Assembly (NCBI GenBank): GCA_945882615.1
Contig: CAMCWK010000013.1
Location: 1 to 64,000 of the forward strand
Origin: Rhizobium sp. Q54
GTDB lineage: Bacteria > Pseudomonadota > Alphaproteobacteria > Micropepsales > Micropepsaceae
Reading direction: 5' to 3'
DNA: 64,000 nt
Part shown: positions 21,547-30,258 of the stretch, one piece after another
Numbering within the stretch: the stretch's first letter is position 1
How the letters are laid out: every line of letters begins with the position of its first letter
The notes under the pieces: model-generated
What the model was told of the DNA's origin: nothing
Databases searched by the model: none
The model's input: only the letters and a program-made list of their open reading frames with translations
Translations under genes and position numbers: made by a program

Positions 21547-22164
21547 TTAAACCGCTGCCTTAAACGCTTCGACGCATTTGCGTGCGCGGCTGCCGATCTC
21601 TTCGTCGCTGAAATCGGGCTTGAACAGTTCCGATCCCAGGCCGAAGCCGGCCGCACCGCACTTGCGCCATTCCGTCATGTTGGCGGCGCCGACGCCGCCC
21701 ACGGCGTAAACCGGCACATCCTTGGGCAGCACCGCCAGCATCGCCTTCATGTGATCGGTGCCGCCGGTGGAGGCGGGAAACAGTTTCAGGGTGCGCGAAC
21801 CCGCGGCGATGGCGGCAAAGCCCTCGCTGGGGGTGAAGAAGCCCGGCATCACCGTCATGCCTTTTTTGACGCCGTGTGAAATCACCGCCGGATTGGTGTT
21901 GGGCGTCACCAGCAGCTTGCCGCCCACATCCGCCACGCGGTCCACATTCTCCACCGTCAGCACGGTGCCTGCACCGGTCAGGCAGCGGTCGCCAAACGCC
22001 TTGGCGAGAATCTCGATGCTCTTGAACGGTTCCGGCGAATTCAGCGGCACCTCGATGGCGCGGAAACCCGCCTCGAACAGCGCCCCCGCGACGCCTTCGA
22101 TACGCGCCGGCGTCACGCCGCGCAGGATGGCGACAAGAGGAAGCTCGGCCAGAAAATCGCTCAT
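21547..22164 (-). CDS. dgoA: 2-dehydro-3-deoxy-6-phosphogalactonate aldolase
   Basis: Splits 2-dehydro-3-deoxy-6-phosphogalactonate into pyruvate and glyceraldehyde 3-phosphate. The 205-residue KDPG/KDPGal aldolase barrel shows LVAILRGVTP, FRAIEVPLNSPEP, GAGTVL, LLVTPNTNP and LKLFPAST, the last holding the Schiff-base lysine. The N-terminal MSDFLAELPLVAILRG is typical of the DgoA branch rather than Eda. It overlaps the end of dgoK by 4 bp. Confidence 0.93.
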   Translation of the reverse strand: MSDFLAELPLVAILRGVTPARIEGVAGALFEAGFRAIEVPLNSPEPFKSIEILAKAFGDRCLTGAGTVLTVENVDRVADVGGKLLVTPNTNPAVISHGVKKGMTVMPGFFTPSEGFAAIAAGSRTLKLFPASTGGTDHMKAMLAVLPKDVPVYAVGGVGAANMTEWRKCGAAGFGLGSELFKPDFSDEEIGSRARKCVEAFKAAV

Positions 22165-23093
22165 GAAAAGACTTCCGTGTGAATCCGCACCAGTCCGGCC
22201 AGCGCACAGGCATCGCCGTCGAGCGTTTTTGTTTTCATACCATACTGCGCCAGCGACTTGTCATAAAGCGCGGCCAGCGCCGGGGTGCAGATCAGGTGCA
22301 CCGTATCGGACGGGGAAATATCCAGCAGCGATACCGCCGTATCGACATCCGCGCCCAGCACCAGTCCCGACAGATAGGACGCGCCATCGGCCTTGGGCAT
22401 TTCGCCCGTCACCACCCGGCTGCGGGTGCTGAACAACAGATGCAGCAGGTCGGCCTGGGCATTGCGGCGGAAGAAATCCAGTCCTTGCGTGAAGGCATGG
22501 CTGTCGGCCCGCACCTCGCCGCCGCCCGGCGCCAGCACGCTATGCTTGCGCAGTACTTCAAAAAGTTCGCCCGACAGCGCGGTCTGGAATTCCATCACCG
22601 CGCCCTCCTCCACCACCACCCATTTGGCATGGGTGCCGGGCATGCAGAAGATGCGGCGGCCCCTGGCCAGTTCGGGATGGAGACTGAGCGCGCCCAGGAT
22701 CTGCACCTCTTCGCCGCGCATCACATCGGGCGCGCCGGTGCGGTTGACGCATTTCAATCCGGGCACGATGGCGATGGCGCGGCCATCCTCTTCAAAGCGC
22801 AAGGCGGCGGCGGCAATCGCTTCGGGCCGGGCCGGGCAGCTGAGATAGGGCACTTCCTTCCAGCCGATGGTGGACCCCACCATGCCGCCCAACAGCGTGG
22901 GCAACTTGCCATGCGCCCCACTTCCATACCTTGAGTCCCACGGCGCCACGGCGGCGGCAAAGCGCCCGGCGCAATCGGGCGCCGCCGCGCCCTCGCCCTC
23001 GCCCCGCGCCAGCACATGGCCGGACCTGTCGCACAGATAAAGCCGCAGGCGGCTGGTGCCCCAGTCACCGGCAACGAAGGCAGGTTCACTCAT
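22161..23093 (-). CDS. dgoK: 2-dehydro-3-deoxygalactonokinase
   Basis: Phosphorylates 2-keto-3-deoxygalactonate, providing the substrate of DgoA. The 310-residue ASKHA-fold kinase starts with FVAGDWGTSRLRLY (ATP phosphate loop) and carries LLGGMVGSTIGW, DVMRGEEVQILGAL and FCMPGTHAKWV, all DgoK hallmarks. First gene of the dgoK-dgoA operon. A -10-like TATAAA (minus strand, 23102-23107) ends only 8 nt before the ATG, so the leader may be very short or absent. Confidence 0.94.
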   Translation of the reverse strand: MSEPAFVAGDWGTSRLRLYLCDRSGHVLARGEGEGAAAPDCAGRFAAAVAPWDSRYGSGAHGKLPTLLGGMVGSTIGWKEVPYLSCPARPEAIAAAALRFEEDGRAIAIVPGLKCVNRTGAPDVMRGEEVQILGALSLHPELARGRRIFCMPGTHAKWVVVEEGAVMEFQTALSGELFEVLRKHSVLAPGGGEVRADSHAFTQGLDFFRRNAQADLLHLLFSTRSRVVTGEMPKADGASYLSGLVLGADVDTAVSLLDISPSDTVHLICTPALAALYDKSLAQYGMKTKTLDGDACALAGLVRIHTEVFS

Positions 23094-23170
23094 GACGGCT
23101 TTTTATACGCGCGCGCGACCCTTGTCGAACCGCGCGGACCTTCGCACCCAATTGACGTCGCGCAAGAAAA

Positions 23171-23542
23171 CTAGGCGGTCATCTCCGTCGCCAACGTGCA
23201 AAGCCTCTCCAGGTTGAAGGGCTTGCGCAGGATCTGGATGTCCCGCAGTTTCACAAACTGGGGCGGCGGATCCTCGGCATAGCCCGTCATCAGCAGCACT
23301 TTGAGTTCGGGCCTGAACACCAGCCCCGCCGTCACCAGCGCATAACCGTCCATGCGCGGCATCTTGATGTCCGAAACCAGCAGCGTGATCTGCGGATTGG
23401 CTTTCAGCAGTTCCAGCGCCTCCACCCCATCGCCCGCCTCGAACACCTTGAAACCGGCATCTTCCAGCATCTCGACCGCGAGCACGCGCAGCATGGCTTC
23501 GTCTTCGGCGACCAGGATCGGCGGCAGGGCATCTGTCATCAT
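23171..23542 (-). CDS. Single-domain response regulator
   Basis: A 123-residue receiver domain with no output domain. The acidic pair AEDE is near residue 13, phospho-acceptor Asp58 is in LLVSDIKMPRMDGY, the switch threonine is Thr86 (LLMTGYA), and the conserved lysine is Lys107 (LRKPF). It overlaps the histidine kinase stop by 4 bp, so the two are translationally coupled and are surely partners. With no output domain, it must act through protein contacts or a phosphorelay. Confidence 0.9.
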   Translation of the reverse strand: MMTDALPPILVAEDEAMLRVLAVEMLEDAGFKVFEAGDGVEALELLKANPQITLLVSDIKMPRMDGYALVTAGLVFRPELKVLLMTGYAEDPPPQFVKLRDIQILRKPFNLERLCTLATEMTA

Positions 23543-24882
23543 GCGTCCTCCCCATCCCTGGGCATCAGGATGGTCACGGTGGTGCCCTTGCCGGGCGTGC
23601 TGTCGATGGTCAGATAGCCGCCCGACTGACGCACAAAACCGAAGGTCATGGAAAGACCCAGGCCCGTGCCCTTGCCCAGCGGCTTGGTGGTGAAGAACGG
23701 ATCGACGGCGCGGCGGCGCACCTCTTCGGGCATGCCGACGCCGGTATCGCTGACCGACAGCGCCACATAGGCGCCGGGAATGAAGCTCTCCCCTTCCACC
23801 TCCGGCGGCGGCGCATCCAGCGTTACATCGCGGGTCCGGACCATCACCTTGCCGCCATCGGGCATGGCGTCGCGCGCATTGATCGCCAGATTGAGAATCA
23901 CATTCTCCATCTGGTTAACGTCGCACAGGATGAAGCCCCGCGCCGTTAGCTGCATCTCGATCTGCACTTTTTCCCCCACCGAATGACGGATCAGTTCCGA
24001 CAGGCCCTGGGCCAGGGTGGAAAGATTGACCCGCTGGGGGGTCAGGGGCTGACGGCGCGAAAAAGCCAGGATGCGCTGGGTAAGATGGGCGGCGCGGTCC
24101 AGCGCCTCGTCCGCCGAAGCTATATAGGTGCCGGCCTGGCCGGCGTCCGGGCCCAGCCGTCGTTTCAGCAGGCGAAGATTGCCCTTCACGATCATGATCA
24201 GGTTGTTGAAGTCATGGGCGATGCCCCCCGAAAGCTGGCCCACCGCTTCCATCTTGTGACTCTGGCGCAGCGCCTCCTCGGTCTTGCGCCGCTCCTCCAT
24301 CTCTTCCTGAAGCCGGGTATTGACGATGGAGAGCTGCTGGGCGCGGCGCGCCAACGCGTTCTGCGAAAAACTCAGAACCGCGATCACCAGAGCGCCCATG
24401 GTCACCAGCAGGATGAGCCCGCCATAACGGGCATAGCGCCGCTCGATCGGCTCGGTGACGGCGCGCAGCATCACGGTGCCGACCGCGGTACCGTTCTGGC
24501 TGGCACGCACGGTGATGTCCATGAAGGCGTCGCCGAAGGTGGCGCCCTCAGGGGGGGCGGCGGGGGGAAGCCGCGCGCCACCGCGCGAGAAACCCGCCAG
24601 CAGATGGGCTTCGCCGTCATAAACGCCCGCCGCCTGCAGTTCGGGATTGGCGGCCAGCGCCTCGACATACTCCTGCGCGGCGCGGCGGTCATCGAACACG
24701 ATGGCGGCGGTGACGCTGGCGGCCAGAATCTGCGCCTGCTCGCGGATGTTCTTGACCTGCTGGGCGGTATAAAGCCGCTCCTCATAAATCGCCATCAGCA
24801 CGCCCGCCGCCAGCAGCATGGCGGCGGCGGCCAGCGCCATGACCACCGACGGGTTCCAGATCTGCCGGCCCTGCGCGCTCAT
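23539..24882 (-). CDS. Membrane sensor histidine kinase with CHASE8-like periplasmic domain
   Basis: The 447-residue protein has a first membrane helix at about residues 12-32, a periplasmic segment to about 150, and a second helix at 154-172. The periplasmic part ([42 protein letters not shown]) resembles the CHASE8 sensor of YfiN-type diguanylate cyclases. A coiled linker leads to HisKA ([10 protein letters not shown], His223) and HATPase ([29 protein letters not shown]). It overlaps yfiR and the response regulator by 4 bp each. Confidence 0.88.
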   Translation of the reverse strand: MSAQGRQIWNPSVVMALAAAAMLLAAGVLMAIYEERLYTAQQVKNIREQAQILAASVTAAIVFDDRRAAQEYVEALAANPELQAAGVYDGEAHLLAGFSRGGARLPPAAPPEGATFGDAFMDITVRASQNGTAVGTVMLRAVTEPIERRYARYGGLILLVTMGALVIAVLSFSQNALARRAQQLSIVNTRLQEEMEERRKTEEALRQSHKMEAVGQLSGGIAHDFNNLIMIVKGNLRLLKRRLGPDAGQAGTYIASADEALDRAAHLTQRILAFSRRQPLTPQRVNLSTLAQGLSELIRHSVGEKVQIEMQLTARGFILCDVNQMENVILNLAINARDAMPDGGKVMVRTRDVTLDAPPPEVEGESFIPGAYVALSVSDTGVGMPEEVRRRAVDPFFTTKPLGKGTGLGLSMTFGFVRQSGGYLTIDSTPGKGTTVTILMPRDGEDA

Positions 24883-25415
24883 GGCTGGCCCCGCTGTTTG
24901 ACGGTGCGGGCCAGGCCCAGCAGCTTGGAGCTGATGATCAGACCACCTTGAGACGCCAGCGCATCGTCAATGTCGAAGCGTACGTTGTTGTTGACGACGA
25001 CAAAGGCGATAACGCCCCGCGCTCTGACATTCGAATCCGTCACCGTCACCACCGGACGGCCCCGCATGGCGTCCAGCGTTCCGTCGATCAGGGTCTGGTC
25101 GCCCGCACCGATGAACAGAATCTGGCAGGAGGCCGTGGGATCGGGACCCGCCAGATAGCGCACAGCGATGGCGCGGTCGGCCAGCCTGGAGCTTGCGGCG
25201 GCCTTTTCCAGATTGCCCCCGAAGACATCCACGCCCAGCACGCAGATGGTCACTGGCGCGCCCGCGCCGGCAAAGGCCGCGTCCGGCCAGCTGATGAAGG
25301 GAATGAATTTGGTGAGATAGGCGGCCTTCACCGCATATTCCAGCGAGCCCTGGGCCGTGGCGGGGCCGGCCAGCAGGAACATGCATCCCAGGACGGTGAG
25401 AAGGCGCCGGCGCAT
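24879..25415 (-). CDS. yfiR: YfiR-family periplasmic regulator
   Basis: A 178-residue protein with a Sec signal (MRRRLLTVLGCMFLLAGPATAQ). The mature part reads EYAVKAAYLTKFIPFISWPD, VTICVLG, ILFIGA, VVTVTDS and GVIAFVVVNNNVRFDID, the YfiR (DUF4154) fold. Cys58 and Cys97 are 39 residues apart, the same spacing as the Cys71-Cys110 pair of Pseudomonas YfiR; the second cysteine pair of that protein is missing. In Pseudomonas, YfiR represses the CHASE8 protein YfiN. Here it is coupled to a CHASE8-like histidine kinase, so it probably gates that kinase. Confidence 0.85.
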   Translation of the reverse strand: MRRRLLTVLGCMFLLAGPATAQGSLEYAVKAAYLTKFIPFISWPDAAFAGAGAPVTICVLGVDVFGGNLEKAAASSRLADRAIAVRYLAGPDPTASCQILFIGAGDQTLIDGTLDAMRGRPVVTVTDSNVRARGVIAFVVVNNNVRFDIDDALASQGGLIISSKLLGLARTVKQRGQP

Positions 25416-25593
25416 CTAAAGGCTCTTACGCTGGGCGCCAACCGGCGCGGCCGGCATCACACCAGCCAGCACACACAGTCGGACAAGCCAAAACGCCACC
25501 CCCCAGCCTTTCCCGGCCCCGCAGGACCGACGCGCTCCCCCTCAGGAGGCAGATTCGTCCAAAAACGCGGGTCCGGAAAAAAGGTTCCCTGAC

Positions 25594-27711
25594 CTAAGGC
25601 TTGCCCAGCTTGGGCGGCACCAGCCCGCGATGCTCCAGCATCGGGCCGATCTCCGGGTCCTTGCCATAAAAGGCGCGGAACATGGGGCCGTAATCCATGG
25701 TGTGGCCCTTGGACAGGATCAGGTCGCGGAAGCGCTGGCCATTGGCCCGGGTCATGCCGCCATTGCGGTTGAACCAGGCAAAGGCGTTGGTATCGAGCAT
25801 CACCGTCCACTGATAGGCGTAATAGCTGCTGGCATAGCCATTGGCCCAGATGTGCAGGAAATAGCTGGAGCGGTAGCGCGTCGGCACATTGGGAAAATCG
25901 GTGCCGGTGACTTTCAGCGCCCGGGTCTCAAAAGCGTTCACATCCTGTCTGGGCGAACCGGGCGGCAGGGCATGCCATTGCAGGTCCAGCTGCGAGGCCG
26001 CCAGCAACTCCCCCAGCGCATAGCCCTGGCCCCAGGTCTGGGACTTCTTGATGCGGTCCACCAGCGACTGCGGCATCGCCACGCCGGTTTTGTAATGCAC
26101 CGCATAGCGTTTGAGGATTTCCGGATTGAGCGCCCAATGTTCGTTGAACTGGGAGGGGAATTCGACAAAGTCGCGCGCCACATTCGTACCCGAGACCAGA
26201 GGATACGTCTGATTGGAAAAGAGCCCGTGCAGCGCATGTCCGAATTCATGGAACATGGTGTTCACATCGTCGAAGCTGATCAGCGCCGGCTGTCCCGCCG
26301 CCGGCTTGGTGAAGTTGGCGACATTGTAGATTACCGGCTTGGTGCCGAAGAGTTTGGCCTGGCCGACATAGCTGCTCATCCAGGCACCGCCGCGCTTGTT
26401 GTCGCGCTTCCAGAAATCGAAATACATCAGCCCCAGCGGCTGACCATTCTCCTCGAACGCTTCAAAGACCATCACATCGGGGTGATAGACCGGGATGTCG
26501 GTGCGGCGCTTGAAGGTGATGCCGTAGAGCCGGGTGGCCGAATGCAGCACGCCTTCGCGCAGCACACGGTTGATCTCGAAATAGGGCTTGAGGGCGGCTT
26601 CATCCAGATCGTAGCGTTCCTTGCGCACGCGCTCGGCATAACGCTGCCAGTCCCAGGGGCGCAGCTGGAATTTGCCGCCCTCCTTGTCGATCGCGGCCTG
26701 GATCAGCCTGGCTTCCTCTGCCGCCTTGGCGCGGGTCGGCGGCACCAGCTGGGCGATGAACTTCTCCACCGCCTCAGCCGAGCCGGCCATCTGGTCGTAC
26801 AGCACATAGGCGGAGTAGTTGGCATAGCCCAGCAGCTTTGCCTTTTCAGTGCGCAACAGCGCCAGCTGCGAAATGATGGCGCGGGTGTCGTTGGCGTCGC
26901 CCTTCTCGCTGCGCGTCCAGCTGGCGTTGAACAGCCTTTCGCGAACGCTGCGATTGGAAAGCGAGGTCAGCGCCGGCTGCTGGGTGGTGTTCTGCAAGGG
27001 CAGGACATATTTGCCTTTCAGCCCGCGCGCCTTGGCGGCATCGGCGGCGGCGGCGATCTCCGCGTCCGTCAGCCCCGCCAGGTCGGATTTGTTGTCCAGT
27101 ACCAGCCCGCCGGCCTTGGTGCCCGCCAGAAGCTTTTGCTGAAACGATGTTTCCAGCGACGCGGCCTGTTTGTTGATGGCCATCAGCCGCGTCTTGCCCG
27201 CCTGGTTCAGGTTGGCGCCGGCATGGACGAACTGCTTGTAATAGATGGTGAGCGTCTGCAACGCTTCGGCGTCCAGCTTCAGCGCGCTGCGCTTGTCGTA
27301 CAGCGCCTTCACCCGGGCAAACAGCTTGGCGTTGAGATAGATGGCATCGGTATGCGCGGCCAGCCGGGGCGCCATCGCCGTTTCCACCTTTTCCAGCGCG
27401 GGATTGGAGTTGGCCTGCGCCACGCTGAAGAAGATGCTGGCGACCCGGTCCAGCATCCGGCCCGAGCGCTCCATCGCCGTGATCGTATTGTCGAAGGTCG
27501 GCGCGGCCGCGCTGCCCGCAATGGCCTCGATCTCGGCGAGATGCTGCTTCATTCCCGCATCGAAGGCCGGCTGATAGTCCCGGTCCTTGATGATGTCGAA
27601 GCGCGGCGCCTGATAGGGCAGCGTGCTGGGCTTGGCGAAAGGGTTTTCCTGCGCCAGGGCCGGGCCCGCCAGCAGCAAGGCAATCGCACTTATATATAGG
27701 GTGTGTTTCAT
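25594..27711 (-). CDS. dcp: Exported M3-family metallopeptidase (peptidyl-dipeptidase Dcp type)
   Basis: A 705-residue zinc peptidase. It starts with a signal peptide (MKHTLYISAIALLLAGPALAQ), so it is likely periplasmic. The zinc motif MFHEFGHALHGLFSN, with its distal glutamate region VEFPSQFNEHW, and the RSSYFLHIWANGYASSYYAYQW C-terminal block place it in the Dcp/oligopeptidase group, which removes dipeptides from peptide C-termini. ATG 27711 is chosen over 27753, which would bury the signal peptide. The 178-bp gap behind it (25416-25593) shows nothing clear. Confidence 0.92.
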   Translation of the reverse strand: MKHTLYISAIALLLAGPALAQENPFAKPSTLPYQAPRFDIIKDRDYQPAFDAGMKQHLAEIEAIAGSAAAPTFDNTITAMERSGRMLDRVASIFFSVAQANSNPALEKVETAMAPRLAAHTDAIYLNAKLFARVKALYDKRSALKLDAEALQTLTIYYKQFVHAGANLNQAGKTRLMAINKQAASLETSFQQKLLAGTKAGGLVLDNKSDLAGLTDAEIAAAADAAKARGLKGKYVLPLQNTTQQPALTSLSNRSVRERLFNASWTRSEKGDANDTRAIISQLALLRTEKAKLLGYANYSAYVLYDQMAGSAEAVEKFIAQLVPPTRAKAAEEARLIQAAIDKEGGKFQLRPWDWQRYAERVRKERYDLDEAALKPYFEINRVLREGVLHSATRLYGITFKRRTDIPVYHPDVMVFEAFEENGQPLGLMYFDFWKRDNKRGGAWMSSYVGQAKLFGTKPVIYNVANFTKPAAGQPALISFDDVNTMFHEFGHALHGLFSNQTYPLVSGTNVARDFVEFPSQFNEHWALNPEILKRYAVHYKTGVAMPQSLVDRIKKSQTWGQGYALGELLAASQLDLQWHALPPGSPRQDVNAFETRALKVTGTDFPNVPTRYRSSYFLHIWANGYASSYYAYQWTVMLDTNAFAWFNRNGGMTRANGQRFRDLILSKGHTMDYGPMFRAFYGKDPEIGPMLEHRGLVPPKLGKP

Positions 27712-27764
27712 GGCCGGTCCCGAAAAGATCACAGGACCAATCTTACCCGCCAAAGCTGCGGACG

Positions 27765-28598
27765 CTAGAGCAGCCCGCCCGTCGCCCGGATGGCATTGAT
27801 CGCCACCGCGACATTCTCGCGTACGGCCTGGGGTTTGCCGGCGATGGTGACCACCGCCTTGACACTTTTGGGATATTCGCCCGGCAGCGCGGCGCGGATG
27901 CCGGTCACCTTATTGACGTCGATCTTCACCGCCACGCCATTGGGCCGGGTCAGCTTGACCAGATCCACCCGGGCCATGCGCAAAGTCTTGGTGATGTTCC
28001 CGACATAGGCGCGGGTTTCGGCCGGCAAGCGGCCCCCCCGCTCGACGCGTCCCGGTCCGGCATTATAGGCGGCGAACATCTTGGGATAGCCGTAGCGCTT
28101 GTGCAGCCAGCGCAGATAGGCGGTGCCGGCCAGAATATTGTCGCGGGCATTGAATGGATCGGTGCCCAGCCTGTGCTGCTGCGCCAGCTCGCCATAGGTG
28201 GCGGGCATCACCTGCATCAGGCCCATGGCGCCGGCACGGCTGACGATGGGACGGTCATGGCCCAGCATGGTGCGCCCGCCGCTTTCCTGTCGCATCACCG
28301 CGCGGATCCAGGGCTTGGGAACATCGAAACGCTGCGAGGCTTCGGCGATCTGCGTGTCCCAGCGATTGAGCAGCTGGTTGGCCGTCAGGCTTCTTTCATA
28401 CTGGTAAGCGGAAACATTCTGCCGCACCGGCTCATTCATCAATTGCAGCAGGATGGGCCGACTGGCGGCATTGCGGGCATGATTGAGGGTCTGCATCGTC
28501 ATGGCCGCCACCACAAAGAGTCCGCCCAGCAGCAGGGCGTGCGCGAAGCCGCGCGGGCAGGGCGTTTTTACCAGGGCAAAAGGTTCAGCGTTGGACAC
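27765..28598 (-). CDS. Membrane-anchored lytic transglycosylase (SLT domain)
   Basis: Cleaves the peptidoglycan glycan strand. After a membrane segment (FAHALLLGGLFVVAAMTM, about residues 16-33) and a linker, the SLT domain has RAVMRQESGG (catalytic Glu), AGAMGLMQVMPATYGELA, NILAGTAYLRWLHKRYG and FAAYNAGPGRV. The start is uncertain: GTG 28598 (SNAEPFALVKTP...) has GGAG in front and gives 277 residues; the frame extends to an upstream GTG at 28700. The C-terminal about 90 residues after the SLT domain are of unknown role. Confidence 0.85.
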   Translation of the reverse strand: MSNAEPFALVKTPCPRGFAHALLLGGLFVVAAMTMQTLNHARNAASRPILLQLMNEPVRQNVSAYQYERSLTANQLLNRWDTQIAEASQRFDVPKPWIRAVMRQESGGRTMLGHDRPIVSRAGAMGLMQVMPATYGELAQQHRLGTDPFNARDNILAGTAYLRWLHKRYGYPKMFAAYNAGPGRVERGGRLPAETRAYVGNITKTLRMARVDLVKLTRPNGVAVKIDVNKVTGIRAALPGEYPKSVKAVVTIAGKPQAVRENVAVAINAIRATGGLL

Positions 28599-28778
28599 AG
28601 TGGCTCCATGATTGGGGTCGCTTGTGGAACTGATGGAACGAAAGGAACTTGCGGGCGCGTCAAACTTTTTCAGTTGATGCGCGGAACCAAAAGGCTCCAC
28701 GCGAATTGCACCCCAGCCACGCCGACATAAACGGCGCGCTTTGAAAACTCAAGATGAAACTCGTTGGAACAAAAGTTC

Positions 28779-29399
28779 CTAGCGATAGAGCTTTGTTCTG
28801 TCGCGCAAATGCGCGCTGAGCGCTTTCACATCGCCATTGCTCTGTGCCAGCACCGCAAGGAACTGGTCGCGTTGCGCCAGCGCCAGCCAGATTCCCGCGA
28901 CCGCCATATCCACCAGCACCGGCCGCGCCCCATCGGTGCGCACGCGGAAATCGACTTGCAACTCCGCGGCATTTCCGCTGATGACATTGGTGCGCACGAC
29001 GAAATCATTGGGCGCGCGTTCGCGCGAGTCGATCACGCGCAGGCTTTGCCCGTTATAGAGCGCGAAGTAGGACTGATAGACGGACTGCACATACTCCTGG
29101 TACGCCGCGACATAGGCTTCGATGTCGGCGGGCGTGGCGGTCGCCGCATAGCGGCCCAGAAGAAACAGCGCGACGCGTTTGACATCGGTCAGCCCGATGA
29201 GGAAATCGGCGAAGCGGGTTTTGCGATCGGCGACGCTGGCGGCGCGATCATTGATGATGTCGAAGCCGCGCTGGATATTGTCGGAGACAAAACTCTCGGC
29301 CGGGTTTGCCGCCCAAGCTGAAACCGTGAAGCCCGGCAGCACGGGCGAAAAGGCGAACGCCCCCGCCGCCCCGGCGAGCAGGATATTTCTGCGGTTCAT
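28779..29399 (-). CDS. MlaC/Ttg2D-family phospholipid-binding protein
   Basis: A 206-residue periplasmic protein. The N-terminus MNRRNILLAGAAGAFAFSP...SAWA is a signal peptide that may use Tat. The mature sequence fits MlaC: FVSDNIQRGFDIINDRAAS, FADFLIGLTDVKRVALFLLGRY, YVAAYQEYVQSVYQSYF, VIDSRERAPNDFVVRTNVIS and GIWLALAQRDQFLAVLAQSNGD. MlaC carries phospholipids between outer and inner membranes. No mlaDEF genes are nearby, so this is an orphan copy. The start was chosen at the signal peptide; a longer frame reaches 29564. Confidence 0.82.
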   Translation of the reverse strand: MNRRNILLAGAAGAFAFSPVLPGFTVSAWAANPAESFVSDNIQRGFDIINDRAASVADRKTRFADFLIGLTDVKRVALFLLGRYAATATPADIEAYVAAYQEYVQSVYQSYFALYNGQSLRVIDSRERAPNDFVVRTNVISGNAAELQVDFRVRTDGARPVLVDMAVAGIWLALAQRDQFLAVLAQSNGDVKALSAHLRDRTKLYR

Positions 29400-29691
29400 G
29401 AAAGTTGGTCCTTGGACGGTAAGACCGCGCCGCGGTCCTTGGTGAGCCCCACCGCACTCATGCCGCAGGAAAGGGCCGTAAATAAGGCCGTGCCGGCCGG
29501 CGCGGTTTTCGCGCATTTTTGCGACAATTTCGGCCCTCCTGGCGCCTTGGCAGCGCTGGTCCACGCCTGCACGCGCTGCTACTGTGCCCCCACAAAAACG
29601 CCTCGGTCAACGAGGCTCGGGAGGAATAGGGCAGCCGTATCCGGACCCATCGGCCGGGATGGCGAGCAATCATACTTAAGGAGTTCTGATC

Positions 29692-30222
29692 GTGGTTTTC
29701 AAACCTTTTGCGCCGGCGTTGCTGGCGGCGCTGGCCGCTTCCTTGTTTTTTGGCGCGCCCGCCTTGGCGGCGGATTACCAGACCAATCTGGGTCCCATGC
29801 CGCTGGATGACGAGACCAAGTTCGTCATTGCCGGACGCGGTGACGCGACCGCCAGCTATGACGGCAAGACCTTTGTCGTGAAGGGCGACTTCCGCGACAT
29901 GCCGTCCAACGCCATCAGCGCGCATGTCTTCTCGTCCCACCTGCCGGGCATGCCCGGCCCGAAAGTGTTCGACCTGGAAGTGACAAAATCCACCAGCGGC
30001 ACCCTCTCGGGCAGCTTCAGCCTGACCGCCGACCAGGCGCGGATGCTGCGCACCGGCAAGCTCTATATCCAGATCAACTCGGAGAAGGCGCCGGCCGAAT
30101 ATCCCTGGGGGCCCAAGGGCACGCTGTGGGGCTGGCTGTTCCCGGCCCATGAAGTGGTGGGCCCCAATGTGCCCCAGCAGGATCACTGGTTCCTTCCCCA
30201 GTACGATGTACCTTCGCGCTAA
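29692..30222 (+). CDS. Exported CHRD-domain protein
   Basis: A 176-residue protein with a Sec signal (residues 1-27, ending APALAA) and a single CHRD domain: ASYDGKTFVVKGDFRDMPSN, AHVFSSHLPGMPGP, MLRTGKLYIQINSE and GTLWGWLFPAHEV. CHRD domains occur in exported proteins of unclear biochemical role. It starts with GTG behind AAGGAG. It lies 36 bp before the PQQ dehydrogenase gene, so they are probably co-transcribed and may act together in the periplasm. The 292-bp gap before it holds nothing recognisable except short hairpins. Confidence 0.8.
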   Translation: MVFKPFAPALLAALAASLFFGAPALAADYQTNLGPMPLDDETKFVIAGRGDATASYDGKTFVVKGDFRDMPSNAISAHVFSSHLPGMPGPKVFDLEVTKSTSGTLSGSFSLTADQARMLRTGKLYIQINSEKAPAEYPWGPKGTLWGWLFPAHEVVGPNVPQQDHWFLPQYDVPSR

Positions 30223-30258
30223 AAAGCCGCGCGCCAACGAAATTTGAGGACGTTTAAA

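Noticed and set aside
29600-29616. GCCTCG-GTCAA-CGAGGC hairpin as a minus-strand terminator
   Set aside because: The stem is only 6 bp, the T run is short, and no minus-strand gene lies upstream of it.
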